NCBI GenBank assembly: GCA_029960885.1
Contig: JASBVV010000075.1
Coordinates: 1-47,188 of the forward strand
Source: Kyrpidia sp.
GTDB taxonomy: Bacteria > Bacillota > Bacilli > Kyrpidiales > Kyrpidiaceae
Direction: 5' to 3'
DNA length: 47,188 nt
Shown: positions 1 through 8,659 of the stretch, one piece after another
How positions within the stretch are numbered: the first letter of the stretch is position 1
Layout of the letters: every line of letters starts with the position of its first letter
Made by a program: the position numbers and the translations under genes
The notes under the pieces: model-generated
The model's input: only the letters and a program-made list of their open reading frames with translations
What the model was told of the DNA's origin: nothing
Database searches by the model: none

Positions 1-483
1 GTGACCGCCTATTCCACAGCCGACATCCGCCACTACTTCGATCTCCGGGTCCTGTTGGAGGGATATGCGGCCGCCCAGGCGGCCATGTACCGGACGGACG
101 GTGACGTGCAGACTCTGCAGGCGCTCACCGACCGGTTTGAACACCTGTGCCGAACGATCGCCGGTCAGGGAAAAGACCAGAGACACATCCGGACCTTCAC
201 CGAGATCAACCAAGAGTTTCACCGTACGATTTGGCACGCTTCGGGCAATCCCCACCTCCCGAATCTGCTAAACCGGATCATCGTGATCCCTCTGGTCTAC
301 CGCTCGTTCCATCAGTACTCTCTGGATCAGATCCGGGCCTCTGTGGACAGCCACCGAATTGTGACCACAGCGGTGGGACAACAAGATCCCCTTCGGGCCG
401 AAGCGGCCATGCGGGAACACATCTTGAAAGGCCGGGATCACGCCCTCTCCTGGGTCTCGAACCCCGGTCCCGACCCACCGTAA
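1..483 (+). CDS. GntR-family regulator, FCD ligand-binding domain (5' truncated)
   Basis: This is the C-terminal 160 residues of a FadR/GntR-type transcription regulator; the winged-helix DNA-binding part lies before the window. The visible part is an all-helical FCD domain: an opening helix with the DLRVLLEGYAA pattern, a central helix with NQEFHRTIWHASGNP, and a final helix with DSHRIVTTAV and MREHILKG. The three histidines of these helices are the usual metal/ligand pocket of FCD proteins. The effector (often an organic acid or sugar acid) cannot be told from this fragment. The GTG at base 1 is very likely an internal valine, not the start. The gene converges on the histidine operon with about 110 bases between them that hold nothing recognisable. 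Confidence 0.85.
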   Translation: MTAYSTADIRHYFDLRVLLEGYAAAQAAMYRTDGDVQTLQALTDRFEHLCRTIAGQGKDQRHIRTFTEINQEFHRTIWHASGNPHLPNLLNRIIVIPLVYRSFHQYSLDQIRASVDSHRIVTTAVGQQDPLRAEAAMREHILKGRDHALSWVSNPGPDPP

Positions 484-595
484 GACCTCTTCGAGGCTCC
501 GGACACAGCGATCCGGATGGATCGAAACCGCGCTGCCTCGCGCAGTCTGGCAAGCGGTCTCCCCACCGAGGCCGGCCTCTCGGCACGGCCCGGAC

Positions 596-1420
596 TCACC
601 CTCGCCGCTGAAACCCGGGCCCTTTGCGAGGGCTTTCGTCTTTGACCAGATGGCGGTCCCGAAGTTCTTGCCACACCTCCGACGGGCTCAGGCCCACCTG
701 GCGCCACAACACCAGCAAATGGTATAAAAGATCGGCCGATTCATAGCGCACCTCCGCCAATTCCGGCACCCCGGTCTTCCCTTTGGCCGCTACGATGGTT
801 TCCGTGGCCTCCTCGCCGATTTTTTTGAGGATCTTGTCGAGACCCTGGTCGAACAGATAGGTGGTGTATGAACCTTCGGGCCGGGTGCGGTACCGGCCGT
901 CGATGGTTTCCCAGAGTTCGGCCAGCACCTCTTCCCCCTGGCGCTCGGCGAAGGGCGGCGAGGCCCGGCGCCCTTCGGCCTCCGACGAGCCGCCAACCCG
1001 TCGAACGTCACCGCTCATCCGGGCACCTCCGCGCAGCCAATCATCCGCGCCAATCCGCTCAGAGCCCTGAAGCCCCCCGGCCGATGCCCCCTCCCCCGGC
1101 TTCCCGAAACTTCGATAAAAACAAGTGCGTTCCCCGGTGTGGCAGGCCGGGCCCGAGGGTTCCACCTGCACCAACAGGGCATCGCCGTCACAGTCCAGGC
1201 TCACCCTCACCACCCGTTGGGTGTTGCCGGAAGTCTCGCCTTTGTGCCAGAGCGCCCGGCGGGACCTGCTCCAAAACCACGTCTCCCTCTGGGCGAGCGT
1301 GCGTTCCAGAGCCTCCCGGTTCATGTAGGCCACCGTCAGAACGTCCCCGGTGCGGGCGTCCTGAACCACCGCCGGGACCAACCCTTTCTCGTCGAATCGC
1401 ACCCCCTCAAGATCGATCAC
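596..1420 (-). CDS. hisIE: Bifunctional phosphoribosyl-AMP cyclohydrolase / phosphoribosyl-ATP pyrophosphatase
   Basis: Catalyses steps 2 and 3 of histidine synthesis in the cytoplasm. Residues 1-106 are HisI, with the WFWSRSR and KGETSGNTQ motifs and the zinc cysteines C77, C93 and C100. Residues 163-260 are HisE, opening at [11 protein letters not shown] and carrying [15 protein letters not shown] and the [12 protein letters not shown] helix that binds Mg-pyrophosphate. The two are joined by about 55 residues rich in Gly, Ser and Arg (107-162), much longer than the short joints usual in HisIE. Last gene of the his operon; its ATG overlaps the hisF stop by four bases (ATGA), so it is probably translationally coupled. 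Confidence 0.95.
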   Translation of the reverse strand: MIDLEGVRFDEKGLVPAVVQDARTGDVLTVAYMNREALERTLAQRETWFWSRSRRALWHKGETSGNTQRVVRVSLDCDGDALLVQVEPSGPACHTGERTCFYRSFGKPGEGASAGGLQGSERIGADDWLRGGARMSGDVRRVGGSSEAEGRRASPPFAERQGEEVLAELWETIDGRYRTRPEGSYTTYLFDQGLDKILKKIGEEATETIVAAKGKTGVPELAEVRYESADLLYHLLVLWRQVGLSPSEVWQELRDRHLVKDESPRKGPGFQRRG

Positions 1421-2178
1421 CGCACCGCCACCCCCTTTTGCCGCAAATAGCGTTTGACTTCTTGGATCGTCGTCTCCTTAAAATGAAAAATCGAGGCGGC
1501 CAGGGCGGCGTCCGCCTTACCCTTGGTGAACACCTCGTAAAAATGTTCCTTTTTTCCGGCACCCCCCGAGGCGATGACCGGGATGTTCACCGACTCACTG
1601 ATCACCCGGGTGAATGTGAGATCATAGCCGTCCTTCCGTCCATCCTGGTCAAAACTGGTCAGGAGAATCTCCCCGGCCCCGAGACTCTCCATTTTTTTGG
1701 CCCATTGAACGGCGGACAAGCCGGTTCGAGTTCGCCCGCCGTTGATCAGGACCTCCCAATCCCCCTTTTGCCCGTCGTATTTGCCATCGATGGCCACGAC
1801 GATACACTGCTGGCCGTAGCGTTTGGCCGCCTCCAGAACCAACTGCGGCTGCTTCACGGCTCCGGTGTTGATGGAAACCTTGTCGGCCCCGGCCTTGAGC
1901 AGGACGCGAATGTCGTCCACCGACGTGATGCCTCCGCCCACGGTGAGGGGGATGAACACCTCGGCGGCGGTGCGCGCCACCACGTCCACCATGGTGGCGC
2001 GACCTTCCACCGAAGCCGAAATGTCGAGCAACACCAGCTCGTCCGCGCCGGAGCGGTCATAATACGCCGCCAACTCCACGGGATCTCCGGCATCCCGTTC
2101 ATTGGTCAGGAAACTCACATTCTTGACCACCCGGCCGTTTTTCACGTCAAAACACGGGATGATTCGGCGGGTCAACAT
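1417..2178 (-). CDS. hisF: Imidazole glycerol phosphate synthase, cyclase subunit
   Basis: 253 residues, normal length for HisF. A beta-alpha barrel that takes ammonia from HisH and converts PRFAR to imidazole glycerol phosphate and AICAR. The N-terminus has [16 protein letters not shown] with the catalytic Asp (D11); the second catalytic Asp is in IAIDGKYDG, and the phosphate-binding loops are TVGGGI and IASGGAGK. The ATG overlaps the end of hisA by seven bases and the gene ends in an ATGA overlap with hisIE. Its partner hisH is two genes upstream in the same operon. Confidence 0.97.
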   Translation of the reverse strand: MLTRRIIPCFDVKNGRVVKNVSFLTNERDAGDPVELAAYYDRSGADELVLLDISASVEGRATMVDVVARTAAEVFIPLTVGGGITSVDDIRVLLKAGADKVSINTGAVKQPQLVLEAAKRYGQQCIVVAIDGKYDGQKGDWEVLINGGRTRTGLSAVQWAKKMESLGAGEILLTSFDQDGRKDGYDLTFTRVISESVNIPVIASGGAGKKEHFYEVFTKGKADAALAASIFHFKETTIQEVKRYLRQKGVAVR

Positions 2179-3020
2179 ACCCGTCCCCCCTCTCCGCCGT
2201 ACCGCACGGCCCGGCGTCCCGGCGCGCCGGAGTCCGGCACATCCTCCATCGCATCTTCGGCCTTATCGCCTTCCTGCCGGGACTGTAACCACGCCACAGC
2301 TTCCTTCAAAGACAAATCTCCGGTGTACAGCGCCCGGCCGACCACGGCACCCGCCACCCTCCGGCGCCGCAGGGCGTACAGGTTCCGGATATCTTTCAGA
2401 TGGCGCACCCCCCCCGAGGCGATGACGAGAAGGCCCGTCTCCTCCGCGAGAGCGGCCGCCCCTTCCCCGTTCGGTCCGGCCATGGCCCCGTCCCTGCGAA
2501 TGTCGGTGAACAGCGCGCGCCGCGCCCCCCAGTCTTTCAACTGCCGGCCCAACTCCACCGCCGGCACCCCGGTCTTCTGGAGCCATCCGCGAACCGCCAC
2601 TTTTCCGTCCCGGGCGTCCAAGCCCACCACAATCCGCTCCCGATACTCGGCGAGAATATGCTGAACCCACCGGGGGTTCTCCAGGGCGGCGGTCCCCACG
2701 ACGCAACGGGCCACTCCCCGGGCGAAAAGCGCCTCCAGGGTGGCTCCGTCCCGAATGCCGCCCCCCGCCTGCACGGACAGCCCCGTTTCCCGGACCATGT
2801 CGCCGACGAGATCCAGATGCACCGGCCGGCCTTCTTTCGCGCCGTCCAAATCCACCACATGCAGCCATCCGGCACCTTCATCCCGCCACCGGCGGGCCAC
2901 GGCCACCGGATCATCGCCGTAGACCGTCATCTGTCCATAATCCCCATGGCGCAGGCGAACCGCCCGTCCCTCGGACAGGTCGATTGCCGGATAGAGCGCA
3001 AATTCTTCAGTCGCCCTCAC
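2172..3020 (-). CDS. hisA: ProFAR isomerase (phosphoribosylformimino-5-aminoimidazole carboxamide ribotide isomerase)
   Basis: A beta-alpha barrel enzyme for step 4 of histidine synthesis. The opening [20 protein letters not shown] holds the catalytic base Asp; [26 protein letters not shown] and [14 protein letters not shown] are the second Asp region and the phosphate-binding loops. I place the start at the GTG at 3020, which overlaps the hisH stop as GTGA, in keeping with the rest of this operon; an in-frame ATG at 3044 lies inside hisH. 282 residues, about 40 longer than usual because of a hydrophilic C-terminal tail (after AVAWLQSRQ) rich in Glu, Asp and Gly with no domain I recognise. 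Confidence 0.93.
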   Translation of the reverse strand: MRATEEFALYPAIDLSEGRAVRLRHGDYGQMTVYGDDPVAVARRWRDEGAGWLHVVDLDGAKEGRPVHLDLVGDMVRETGLSVQAGGGIRDGATLEALFARGVARCVVGTAALENPRWVQHILAEYRERIVVGLDARDGKVAVRGWLQKTGVPAVELGRQLKDWGARRALFTDIRRDGAMAGPNGEGAAALAEETGLLVIASGGVRHLKDIRNLYALRRRRVAGAVVGRALYTGDLSLKEAVAWLQSRQEGDKAEDAMEDVPDSGAPGRRAVRYGGEGGRVC

Positions 3021-3643
3021 GCCGGACCCACCCTTTCCAGGCACATGGCCGCGAAATTGCGGAGCAGCCGGAGCCCCACATCACTGCTTTTTTCAGGGTG
3101 AAACTGCATTCCCATCACGTTGTCTTTGGCCACAATCGCCGGCACTCGCCCGTGATAGTCCACATCGGCCACCACCACCCCCGGATCCTGGGGCTCGGCG
3201 TAATACGAATGAACAAAATAAACGTAGTCCCTGGTTTTTATCCCGTCCACCAACGGATGATCCTGCCGTCGGATCGTCAGATCGTTCCATCCCATGTGAG
3301 GGATTTTAAACTCCCCCTGAAACCGCCTCACCCGCCCAGGAATGAGGTGCAGCCCGACATGCCGGCCGTGTTCTTCACTTTCCGAGAACAACAATTGCAT
3401 GCCGAGGCAGATTCCCAACAACGGCAGCCTTTCTTTGACCACCCGCCGGATCACCTCCAACATTCCGAGGTGACGGAGATTGAACATGGCGTCCCCGAAC
3501 GCCCCGACCCCGGGAAGTACCACGCCGTCCGCAGCCAGCACTTCCTCGGGATCCGAGGTCACCCGGGCCTTGACCCCCACCTTGGCAAAACCCTTCTCCA
3601 CGCTGTGCAGGTTGCCCATTCCATAATCGATCACAGCAATCAC
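3017..3643 (-). CDS. hisH: Imidazole glycerol phosphate synthase, glutamine amidotransferase subunit
   Basis: A class I glutaminase of 208 residues that releases ammonia from glutamine and channels it to HisF. The N-terminus MIAVIDYGMGNLHSVEKG has the oxyanion-strand motif; the nucleophile Cys is in LLGICLGMQLLF; the His and Glu of the triad are in GMQFHPEKS near the C-terminus. It starts three bases after the hisB stop and ends in a GTGA overlap with hisA. No truncation or missing catalytic residue is seen. Confidence 0.97.
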   Translation of the reverse strand: MIAVIDYGMGNLHSVEKGFAKVGVKARVTSDPEEVLAADGVVLPGVGAFGDAMFNLRHLGMLEVIRRVVKERLPLLGICLGMQLLFSESEEHGRHVGLHLIPGRVRRFQGEFKIPHMGWNDLTIRRQDHPLVDGIKTRDYVYFVHSYYAEPQDPGVVVADVDYHGRVPAIVAKDNVMGMQFHPEKSSDVGLRLLRNFAAMCLERVGPA

Positions 3644-3646
3644 GGT

Positions 3647-4231
3647 TTATAACACTCCTTTCGTCGAGGGCACCTCCGGCGGTCCATCCTGAAGAACCGC
3701 TTCCCGGAGCGCACCGGCAAACGCCTTGAACATCCCCTCGACCATATGATGGGTATTGCGGCCGTACAACACTTCGAGGTGCAGGGTCACGCCCGCGTGG
3801 TGCGCAAAAGCCCGAAAGAACTCTTCCACCAGCTCCACCGCAAACCGGCCGACCCGCTCGGCGGGAAAATCCGCCCGAAAGACCAACAGCCCCCTTCCGC
3901 TGACATCGACCACCGCCCTGGCCAACGTCTCGTCCATCGGCGCATACCGGGTGCCGTACCGCCGGATTCCCCGCTTGTCCCCGATCGCCCGGCGGAACGC
4001 CTCCCCCAAACAGATGCCGATATCTTCCACTGTATGGTGATCGTCCACCCCGATGTCGCCCGCGGCCCGGACGGTCAAATCGAACCGCCCGTGTTTCGCA
4101 AACAGATCCAACATATGCCTGAGAAAGGGCACGGGGAGTTCCAGATCCCGCCGGCCCTCGCCGTCCAGATCCAAAACCAGCTCGATGTCCGTCTCCCCGG
4201 TGGTCCGCTGAATTTCACCGCGCCGTCCCAT
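3647..4231 (-). CDS. hisB: Imidazoleglycerol-phosphate dehydratase
   Basis: Monofunctional HisB of 194 residues (no phosphatase domain), converting IGP to imidazole acetol phosphate. The two manganese-binding signatures are visible: DDHHTVEDIGICLGEAF and, towards the C-terminus, HHAGVTLHLEVLYGRNTHHMVEG. The start is the ATG at 4231 (MGRRGEIQRTTGETDI), overlapping the end of hisD by 17 bases; an open frame extends further upstream, but that stretch is Arg-rich shadow of hisD. Because HisB lacks the phosphatase part, histidinol phosphatase must be encoded elsewhere. Confidence 0.95.
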   Translation of the reverse strand: MGRRGEIQRTTGETDIELVLDLDGEGRRDLELPVPFLRHMLDLFAKHGRFDLTVRAAGDIGVDDHHTVEDIGICLGEAFRRAIGDKRGIRRYGTRYAPMDETLARAVVDVSGRGLLVFRADFPAERVGRFAVELVEEFFRAFAHHAGVTLHLEVLYGRNTHHMVEGMFKAFAGALREAVLQDGPPEVPSTKGVL

Positions 4232-5507
4232 CCCGCCCCTTCCCTCCTCTCTGCAGCCGGGCCTCCACGGCTTGGGCGTGCGCCTCAAGCCCCTCCGCCC
4301 GGGCGAACAGGGCGATCTTCGCCGCCTGGGCCCGCAACGCCGTTTCGCTGTAATGCACAATGCTCATTCGGGTGACAAAATCGTCCACCGACAACGGAGA
4401 GGCAAACCGTGCGGATCCCCCGGTGGGAAGCACATGGCTGGGCCCGGCAAAGTAATCGCCCACCGGCTCGGGACTCCAGGGACCGAGAAACACCGCCCCG
4501 GCCGACTCAATCATGCCCAACCAGCGGTGAGGGTCCTCCACCAGCAGTTCGAGATGCTCCGGTGCCACGAGATTGGCCACCGCCACGGCTTCCTCGATGC
4601 TGTCGACCAAAAGAATGCCCCCTTGCTGCTCAAGAGATTGGCGGGCGGTGTCCCGGCGGGGGAGCTTGGCCAGCCGGCGCTCCACCGCCTTCATCACGCC
4701 CTGGGCCAGGGTCTTGGATGGGGTGACCAACACGGCACTGGCCAGCGGATCGTGTTCCGCCTGGGACAAAAGGTCCGCCGCCGTCCATTCCGGATCGGCC
4801 GTATCGTCGGCGACGATGAGGATCTCACTGGGCCCGGCCATCATGTCGATGCCCACCCGGCCGAAAACCGCCAACTTCGCCAGGGCGACGTACAGGTTGC
4901 CGGGGCCGACGATTTTATCCACCGCGCGAATCGTTTCCGTGCCGTAGGCCAAAGCCGCCACGGCCTGCGCCCCGCCGATTCGGTAAACTTCCCTTACACC
5001 CAGCTCCCGCAGGGCCACAAGTACCCCGGGATTCCACTGGCCGTCCGGCGTCGGCGTCACCACGGCCACCTCTTTGACCCCGGCCACCTGGGCGGGAATC
5101 ACGTTCATCAGGACCGACGAGGGGTAAGCCGCCCGGCCGCCCGGCACATACACCCCCACCCGGCGGATCGGGCGCACCACCTGCCCCAACAGGCGCCCGT
5201 CCTCCTCGGACACGAACCAGGAGCTTCGCCGCTGTTGCTCATGAAATCGACGAATGTTCCCAATCGCCTCGCGGATCACCGCGCGGAATTCGGATGTGAC
5301 TTTCGATTCCGCCGCTTCAAACCACGCCTCGGGCATTCGCAGGTCCCCCAACTCCAAGCGGTCGAAGGTTTTCGTATAGGCCCGCACCGCTTCGTCTCCG
5401 CCCTCCCGGACGGCGGCAATGATCTCCTCCACCACCTGTCGTTCTTCCTCGTACCGACCGCCCCGGCGCCGGCGCGATAAAAACGATTCCACATCCCACA
5501 TGTTCAT
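4215..5507 (-). CDS. hisD: Histidinol dehydrogenase
   Basis: 430 residues, full family length. Performs the last two oxidations, histidinol to histidine, using NAD and zinc. Recognisable blocks are YVPGGRAAYPSSVLM, the NAD-binding GAQAVAALAYGTETI and KIVGPGNLYVALAK, the zinc/catalytic stretch DMMAGPSEILIVADD followed by DLLSQAEHDP, and the C-terminal PEHLELL with VGDYFAGPSHVLPTGG. The first ATG (5507) forms an ATGA overlap with the hisG stop, which decides the start. Confidence 0.97.
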   Translation of the reverse strand: MNMWDVESFLSRRRRGGRYEEERQVVEEIIAAVREGGDEAVRAYTKTFDRLELGDLRMPEAWFEAAESKVTSEFRAVIREAIGNIRRFHEQQRRSSWFVSEEDGRLLGQVVRPIRRVGVYVPGGRAAYPSSVLMNVIPAQVAGVKEVAVVTPTPDGQWNPGVLVALRELGVREVYRIGGAQAVAALAYGTETIRAVDKIVGPGNLYVALAKLAVFGRVGIDMMAGPSEILIVADDTADPEWTAADLLSQAEHDPLASAVLVTPSKTLAQGVMKAVERRLAKLPRRDTARQSLEQQGGILLVDSIEEAVAVANLVAPEHLELLVEDPHRWLGMIESAGAVFLGPWSPEPVGDYFAGPSHVLPTGGSARFASPLSVDDFVTRMSIVHYSETALRAQAAKIALFARAEGLEAHAQAVEARLQRGGKGRDGTAR

Positions 5508-6139
5508 CGGCGATCCCCCCCGTTGACAACCCCGCGCAACGCTTCACACACGCGGTCGATGGCCTCCCCCTTCAGGCGGAAACTCATTCGGTTCGCCACC
5601 ATCCGCGTGCTGATGGCGGCTATCTCCCGATGAATCACCAGGCCGTTTTCACGAAGAGTCCGGCCGGTCTCCACCAAATCCACGATGGCATCCGCAAGCC
5701 CGACCAACGGGGCCAGCTCCACCGATCCATTCAGATACACGACCTCCACTTGTTTTCCTTGGGCTCGAAAATAATCGGCCGCTATGCGCGGATATTTGCT
5801 GGCCACCCGGTGCGTTCTCCACACCAGGTCGGGAAGCCCGCACAGGCACAAGCGGCACCGGCCGATCCCCAGGTCCAAGAGTTCATACAGGTCTCTCCCG
5901 GCTTCGAGCAAGACGTCCTTGCCGACAATCCCGAGATCGGCCGCGCCGTATTCCACATAGGTGGGCACGTCCACGGGCTTGGCCAAAACAAACCGCAGGC
6001 GGCGGTCTCGGCCGGGAAGGATGAGTTTGCGGGATTCGTCGAGATCCTCGGGAACGTCCAACCCCGCCCGGCGCAAGATCCCGGTGGTCTCGGCCAGAAT
6101 GCGCCCTTTGGACAGGGCGATGGTCAACGGCTCCATCAT
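5504..6139 (-). CDS. hisG: ATP phosphoribosyltransferase, short-form catalytic subunit
   Basis: First committed enzyme of histidine synthesis, joining ATP and PRPP. It is the 211-residue short form lacking the C-terminal ACT-like regulatory domain, so it depends on HisZ, encoded immediately upstream, for activity and feedback control. Visible motifs: the start TIALSKGRI, the GAADLGIVGKDVL strand, and the PRPP loop region GSVELAPLVGLADAIVDLVETG. Start chosen at ATG 6139 because it overlaps the hisZ stop as ATGA and matches the conserved family N-terminus; the frame is open further upstream inside hisZ. Confidence 0.96.
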   Translation of the reverse strand: MMEPLTIALSKGRILAETTGILRRAGLDVPEDLDESRKLILPGRDRRLRFVLAKPVDVPTYVEYGAADLGIVGKDVLLEAGRDLYELLDLGIGRCRLCLCGLPDLVWRTHRVASKYPRIAADYFRAQGKQVEVVYLNGSVELAPLVGLADAIVDLVETGRTLRENGLVIHREIAAISTRMVANRMSFRLKGEAIDRVCEALRGVVNGGDRR

Positions 6140-7449
6140 CGCTCGGCTCCCTCCCCATCGCCGGCCTTCCGCCAGCCCTCGAACCAATCGGCCAAAAGCG
6201 GATCTCCGAACGTTTCCTTTGGCCCCATCCAAAACACCCGCTCCGGGAGGGCGTCCCCCGCCTGTCCACCCCGACCGGTCCGTCTTCCGGCGCATCCCGC
6301 CGGGACGGACTTCTCCTGTTGCGGAGATGGGACGGAAGTCCGGCATTCCAGCGCAATATCGGTTCCCTGCTGCCGGACCCAGTTCGCAAAAGCGATGGCC
6401 TCCCGCCGGCGTTCGGGCACATACCGGATGCGGGGAATGATCACCTCCGGACTGGGGGATTCCCGCTCCAAAGCATCCAACACCCGCTCCACTCCGATCA
6501 TAAACCCTGTGGCGGGCGCACGCCGTCCGAACCGCTCCAGCAAATCGTCATATCTTCCTCCGGCACACACCGGAAACCCGACGCCCGACGCGTACCCTTC
6601 AAAGATCATCCCCGTATAATACGACAGATCCAACATGAGGCTCAGGTCGATCTGAACCCGACCCGCGACCCCGTACAATTCAATGATCGCCCACAGCTCC
6701 CGGAGGCGATCCAGAGAATCCAGGGCACGGGAGTGCCCGGTCAGCCCCCGGGCCCGGTCCAGGATGTCGGGCCCGCCTCGCAGGCCGGGAATCGCCCTCA
6801 AGGCCTGCCGGTGCCACTCGGGAAGATCGGCCGAGGCCAGCTCCTTCTCGAACCCGACAAAATTCTGCCGCACCAAATGTCCCCGCAGCCGTTCGCCGAG
6901 CGACTCCCCGGCGTGTTCGTCAAATATTCCCTCAAGAAACCCCACATCTCCCACCGCCAGGCGGAAGGTGCGGACTCCGGCCTCTTCCAGGGCACGCACC
7001 GCCAGGGCGATCACCTCCGCATCGGCGTCGACCGTCCCGTCGCCGATCAATTCGATCCCCGCTTGGGTGAACTCCGCATCCCGGCCGGCCACCCGTTCCT
7101 GCCGGCGAAAAATCGACGCCGTATACGACAGTCTCAGGGGAAGGGGATGCCCGGCCAGCCCCGAAGCCACCACCCGGGCGATCGGCGCCGTCATGTCCGG
7201 GCGCAAAACCAGAGTCCGCCCCGAGCGATCGATCATCTTAAACACCCGATCTTCGCCGCTTCGCAACGCTCCATTTTGAAACGTCTCGAGAAACTCCATC
7301 GTCGGGGTGATCAACTCCTGGTAACCCCACCGGCGGAACACCCGCTGACACGTTGCCTCCAACTGCCGTTTCCGTCGCGCCCAAGGGGGCAGGTAATCCT
7401 TCACTCCATGCGGTTTTTCGAAAATCAGAGGTTTGTCCACTTCGTTCAC
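6136..7449 (-). CDS. hisZ: ATP phosphoribosyltransferase regulatory subunit
   Basis: 437 residues resembling the catalytic core of class II histidyl-tRNA synthetase without the anticodon domain. It forms the octameric HisG-HisZ complex and senses histidine. The N-terminus has PHGVKDYLPPWARRKRQLE; motif-2-like FKMIDRSGRTLVLRPDMTAPIAR follows, then the motif-3 region VCAGGRYDDLLERFG. The C-terminal 60 residues are rich in Arg, Gly and Ala and less conserved. First gene of the his operon; its leader of about 90 bases contains a palindromic operator. A HisS identity is unlikely because the domain following motif 3 is absent and hisG is coupled. Confidence 0.93.
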   Translation of the reverse strand: MNEVDKPLIFEKPHGVKDYLPPWARRKRQLEATCQRVFRRWGYQELITPTMEFLETFQNGALRSGEDRVFKMIDRSGRTLVLRPDMTAPIARVVASGLAGHPLPLRLSYTASIFRRQERVAGRDAEFTQAGIELIGDGTVDADAEVIALAVRALEEAGVRTFRLAVGDVGFLEGIFDEHAGESLGERLRGHLVRQNFVGFEKELASADLPEWHRQALRAIPGLRGGPDILDRARGLTGHSRALDSLDRLRELWAIIELYGVAGRVQIDLSLMLDLSYYTGMIFEGYASGVGFPVCAGGRYDDLLERFGRRAPATGFMIGVERVLDALERESPSPEVIIPRIRYVPERRREAIAFANWVRQQGTDIALECRTSVPSPQQEKSVPAGCAGRRTGRGGQAGDALPERVFWMGPKETFGDPLLADWFEGWRKAGDGEGAER

Positions 7450-7512
7450 CTCAACCCATTGTTCGAACCGACCGGCACCGACGAAATCGACAGCAAGGAG
7501 ACGGCGACAACA

Positions 7513-7536
7513 CTTTAGTATGTTACCAAACTAAAG
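7513..7536. promoter_or_regulatory. Palindromic operator of the his operon (candidate HisR/YerC-type site)
   Basis: A perfect 7-base inverted repeat, CTTTAGT-N10-ACTAAAG. It begins about 10 bases after the -10 element of the promoter at 7546-7575, where bound repressor would block early transcription. Firmicutes his operons are known to be controlled by a TrpR-family regulator (HisR/YerC); assigning this site to that protein is inference from position and the TTTAGT/ACTAAA-type half-sites. Confidence 0.6.
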
Positions 7537-7545
7537 GACATTCGT

Positions 7546-7575
7546 ATCGTACCGTGGACCGGATCGGACTGTCAA
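7546..7575 (-). promoter_or_regulatory. Sigma-A promoter of the his operon
   Basis: Reading the minus strand, TTGACA (7575-7570) is followed after 18 bases by TACGAT (7551-7546). The -35 is a perfect consensus match. Transcription should begin near 7539, just before the palindrome at 7513-7536. Confidence 0.65.
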
Positions 7576-7649
7576 CAGGAGGAAGTGCCAAGGCGTCATG
7601 GACCTGTGCCTCCGGCGGACCGACGTTCCCCATCCTTTTCAATATACAC

Positions 7650-7684
7650 CAAAAACCCACCCGGGGCGGCGCCATCACCGCCCC
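7650..7684 (-). terminator. Rho-independent terminator after the 56-residue membrane protein gene
   Basis: On the minus strand a GGGGCGG/CCGCCCC stem (7684-7678 with 7669-7663) and 8-base loop is followed, after a short G-rich spacer, by TTTTT (7655-7651). It lies 50 bases past the stop at 7734 and separates that gene from the his promoter. Confidence 0.55.
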
Positions 7685-7733
7685 TGTGAGGCGCCTGCAA
7701 CCGGTCCCGATTCAGCCGCTGCGGCTCGCCGCG

Positions 7734-7904
7734 TCAGTCGGAACCTCGTACAAACAGATAAGCCACCAGGCCGAGCGGACCCAGTATCAGCACGATCAAC
7801 GACCACAAACAGCCGAGATTTCTTCCCCGCCGTTTCGAAGCATCGGCAAACACCCACCACATGGCCAAAAAACCGACGATCCAACCGGCTAAAACGGCCC
7901 ACAC
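7734..7904 (-). CDS. Small two-helix membrane protein (56 aa)
   Basis: Translated directly from the sequence: GTG start at 7904 preceded by AAGGAG nine bases upstream, stop TGA at 7734. The protein has a first hydrophobic helix (residues 2-20, VLAGWIVGFLAMWWVFA), a short basic loop ASKRRGRN, and a second helix (31-52, LWSLIVLILGPLGLVAYLF). The shape and the ILGPLGLVAYL segment resemble the phospholipase-D N-terminal-type/YxlE-like small membrane proteins, but I would not name it. It has its own ribosome site and terminator, sits upstream of the his promoter on the same strand, and diverges from the flavin reductase gene. Function unknown. Confidence 0.65.
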   Translation of the reverse strand: MWAVLAGWIVGFLAMWWVFADASKRRGRNLGCLWSLIVLILGPLGLVAYLFVRGSD

Positions 7905-8071
7905 GGATTCTCACTCCTTGCGCCGACTCGTTACCGGGCGCTCGCCCGATCTCACCGCCTATATATGCGGCGGCACGGCGGCGGGCCACCCCGGCAGCCG
8001 GTGGAGGTTGAACCTGATTTCTTGTACAATGAGGGTGTACCTTCACATCATGGGAAAAAGGAGTGGATGTC

Positions 8072-8548
8072 ATGGATGAAAAAGCCAAGAAAACGGCTTT
8101 GCGGGGCATTACATATGGACTGTACGTGATCGGCACCAAAGTGGGCGACGATGTCAACGCCTTCACCGCCAACTGGGTCACCCAATCCTCTTTCAACCCC
8201 CCGCTGGTGGTGGTCGCCGCGAAGAATGGCACCACATCCTGCGACGGCATCAAAGCCAGCGGCGTTTTTTCGGTAAACGTATTGGAGAGCGGGCAAAAAG
8301 ACCTGGCATTCGCTTTCTTCAAGCCGGTATCCCGGGTGGGCAATAAGTTCGGGGACGTTGAGTTCTACACCGAACAAACGGGCAGCCCCATTCTCAAAGA
8401 CGCCCTGTCCTGGTTCGAGTGCAAAGTGGTGGACGTCAACGAGCGGGGCGACCACACCATCTTCGTCGGCGAGGTGGTGGGCGCCGGGGTGCACCGTGAG
8501 GGAGAACCCATGACTCTGAGAGAAACGGGGTTGTATTACGGCGGGTGA
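8072..8548 (+). CDS. Flavin reductase-like FMN-binding protein
   Basis: 158-residue split-barrel protein of the flavin reductase/flavoredoxin family, a cytoplasmic NAD(P)H:flavin oxidoreductase or FMN-binding redox partner. Typical motifs are present: ALRGITYGLYVIGT at the N-terminus, the FMN-phosphate loop TANWVTQSSFNPPLVVVAA, then GVFSVNVLESGQ and FVGEVVGAGVHREGEPM. Start taken at ATG 8072, eight bases after AAGGAG; an in-frame GTG at 8063 overlaps that ribosome site and is unlikely. No partner oxygenase is nearby, so the substrate is not known. It ends before a bidirectional hairpin. Confidence 0.85.
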   Translation: MDEKAKKTALRGITYGLYVIGTKVGDDVNAFTANWVTQSSFNPPLVVVAAKNGTTSCDGIKASGVFSVNVLESGQKDLAFAFFKPVSRVGNKFGDVEFYTEQTGSPILKDALSWFECKVVDVNERGDHTIFVGEVVGAGVHREGEPMTLRETGLYYGG

Positions 8549-8607
8549 GCAACCGCGCCGATGACTGCGCCGGTGCCGGTACTCCGCAGGAATCGGGGAT
8601 ATCGACA

Positions 8608-8649
8608 ACCGACGGCTCCCGAGGGTCCCCGGACCCGGGAGCCGTCGGT
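8608..8649. terminator. Bidirectional hairpin between convergent genes
   Basis: A perfect 14-base stem, 8608-8621 with 8636-8649 (core GACGGCTCCCG/CGGGAGCCGTC), and a 14-base loop lie between the convergent flavin reductase and M23 peptidase genes. There is no strong T tract on either side, so it may act as a weak shared terminator or stabilise both 3' ends. Confidence 0.6.
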
Positions 8650-8659
8650 CTTGAAGCCG

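Noticed and set aside
868-2664. Open frame of 598 codons on the plus strand
   Set aside because: Antisense to hisIE, hisF and hisA; Pro/Arg-rich shadow.
6136-7449. Histidyl-tRNA synthetase
   Set aside because: The class II core is present, but the anticodon-binding domain is missing and the gene is coupled to short-form hisG, which fits HisZ.
7995-8035. Promoter before the flavin reductase gene (TTGAAC ... TACAAT)
   Set aside because: The two hexamers are only 11 bases apart, too close for a sigma-A promoter; only the TACAAT at about 8025 is attractive.
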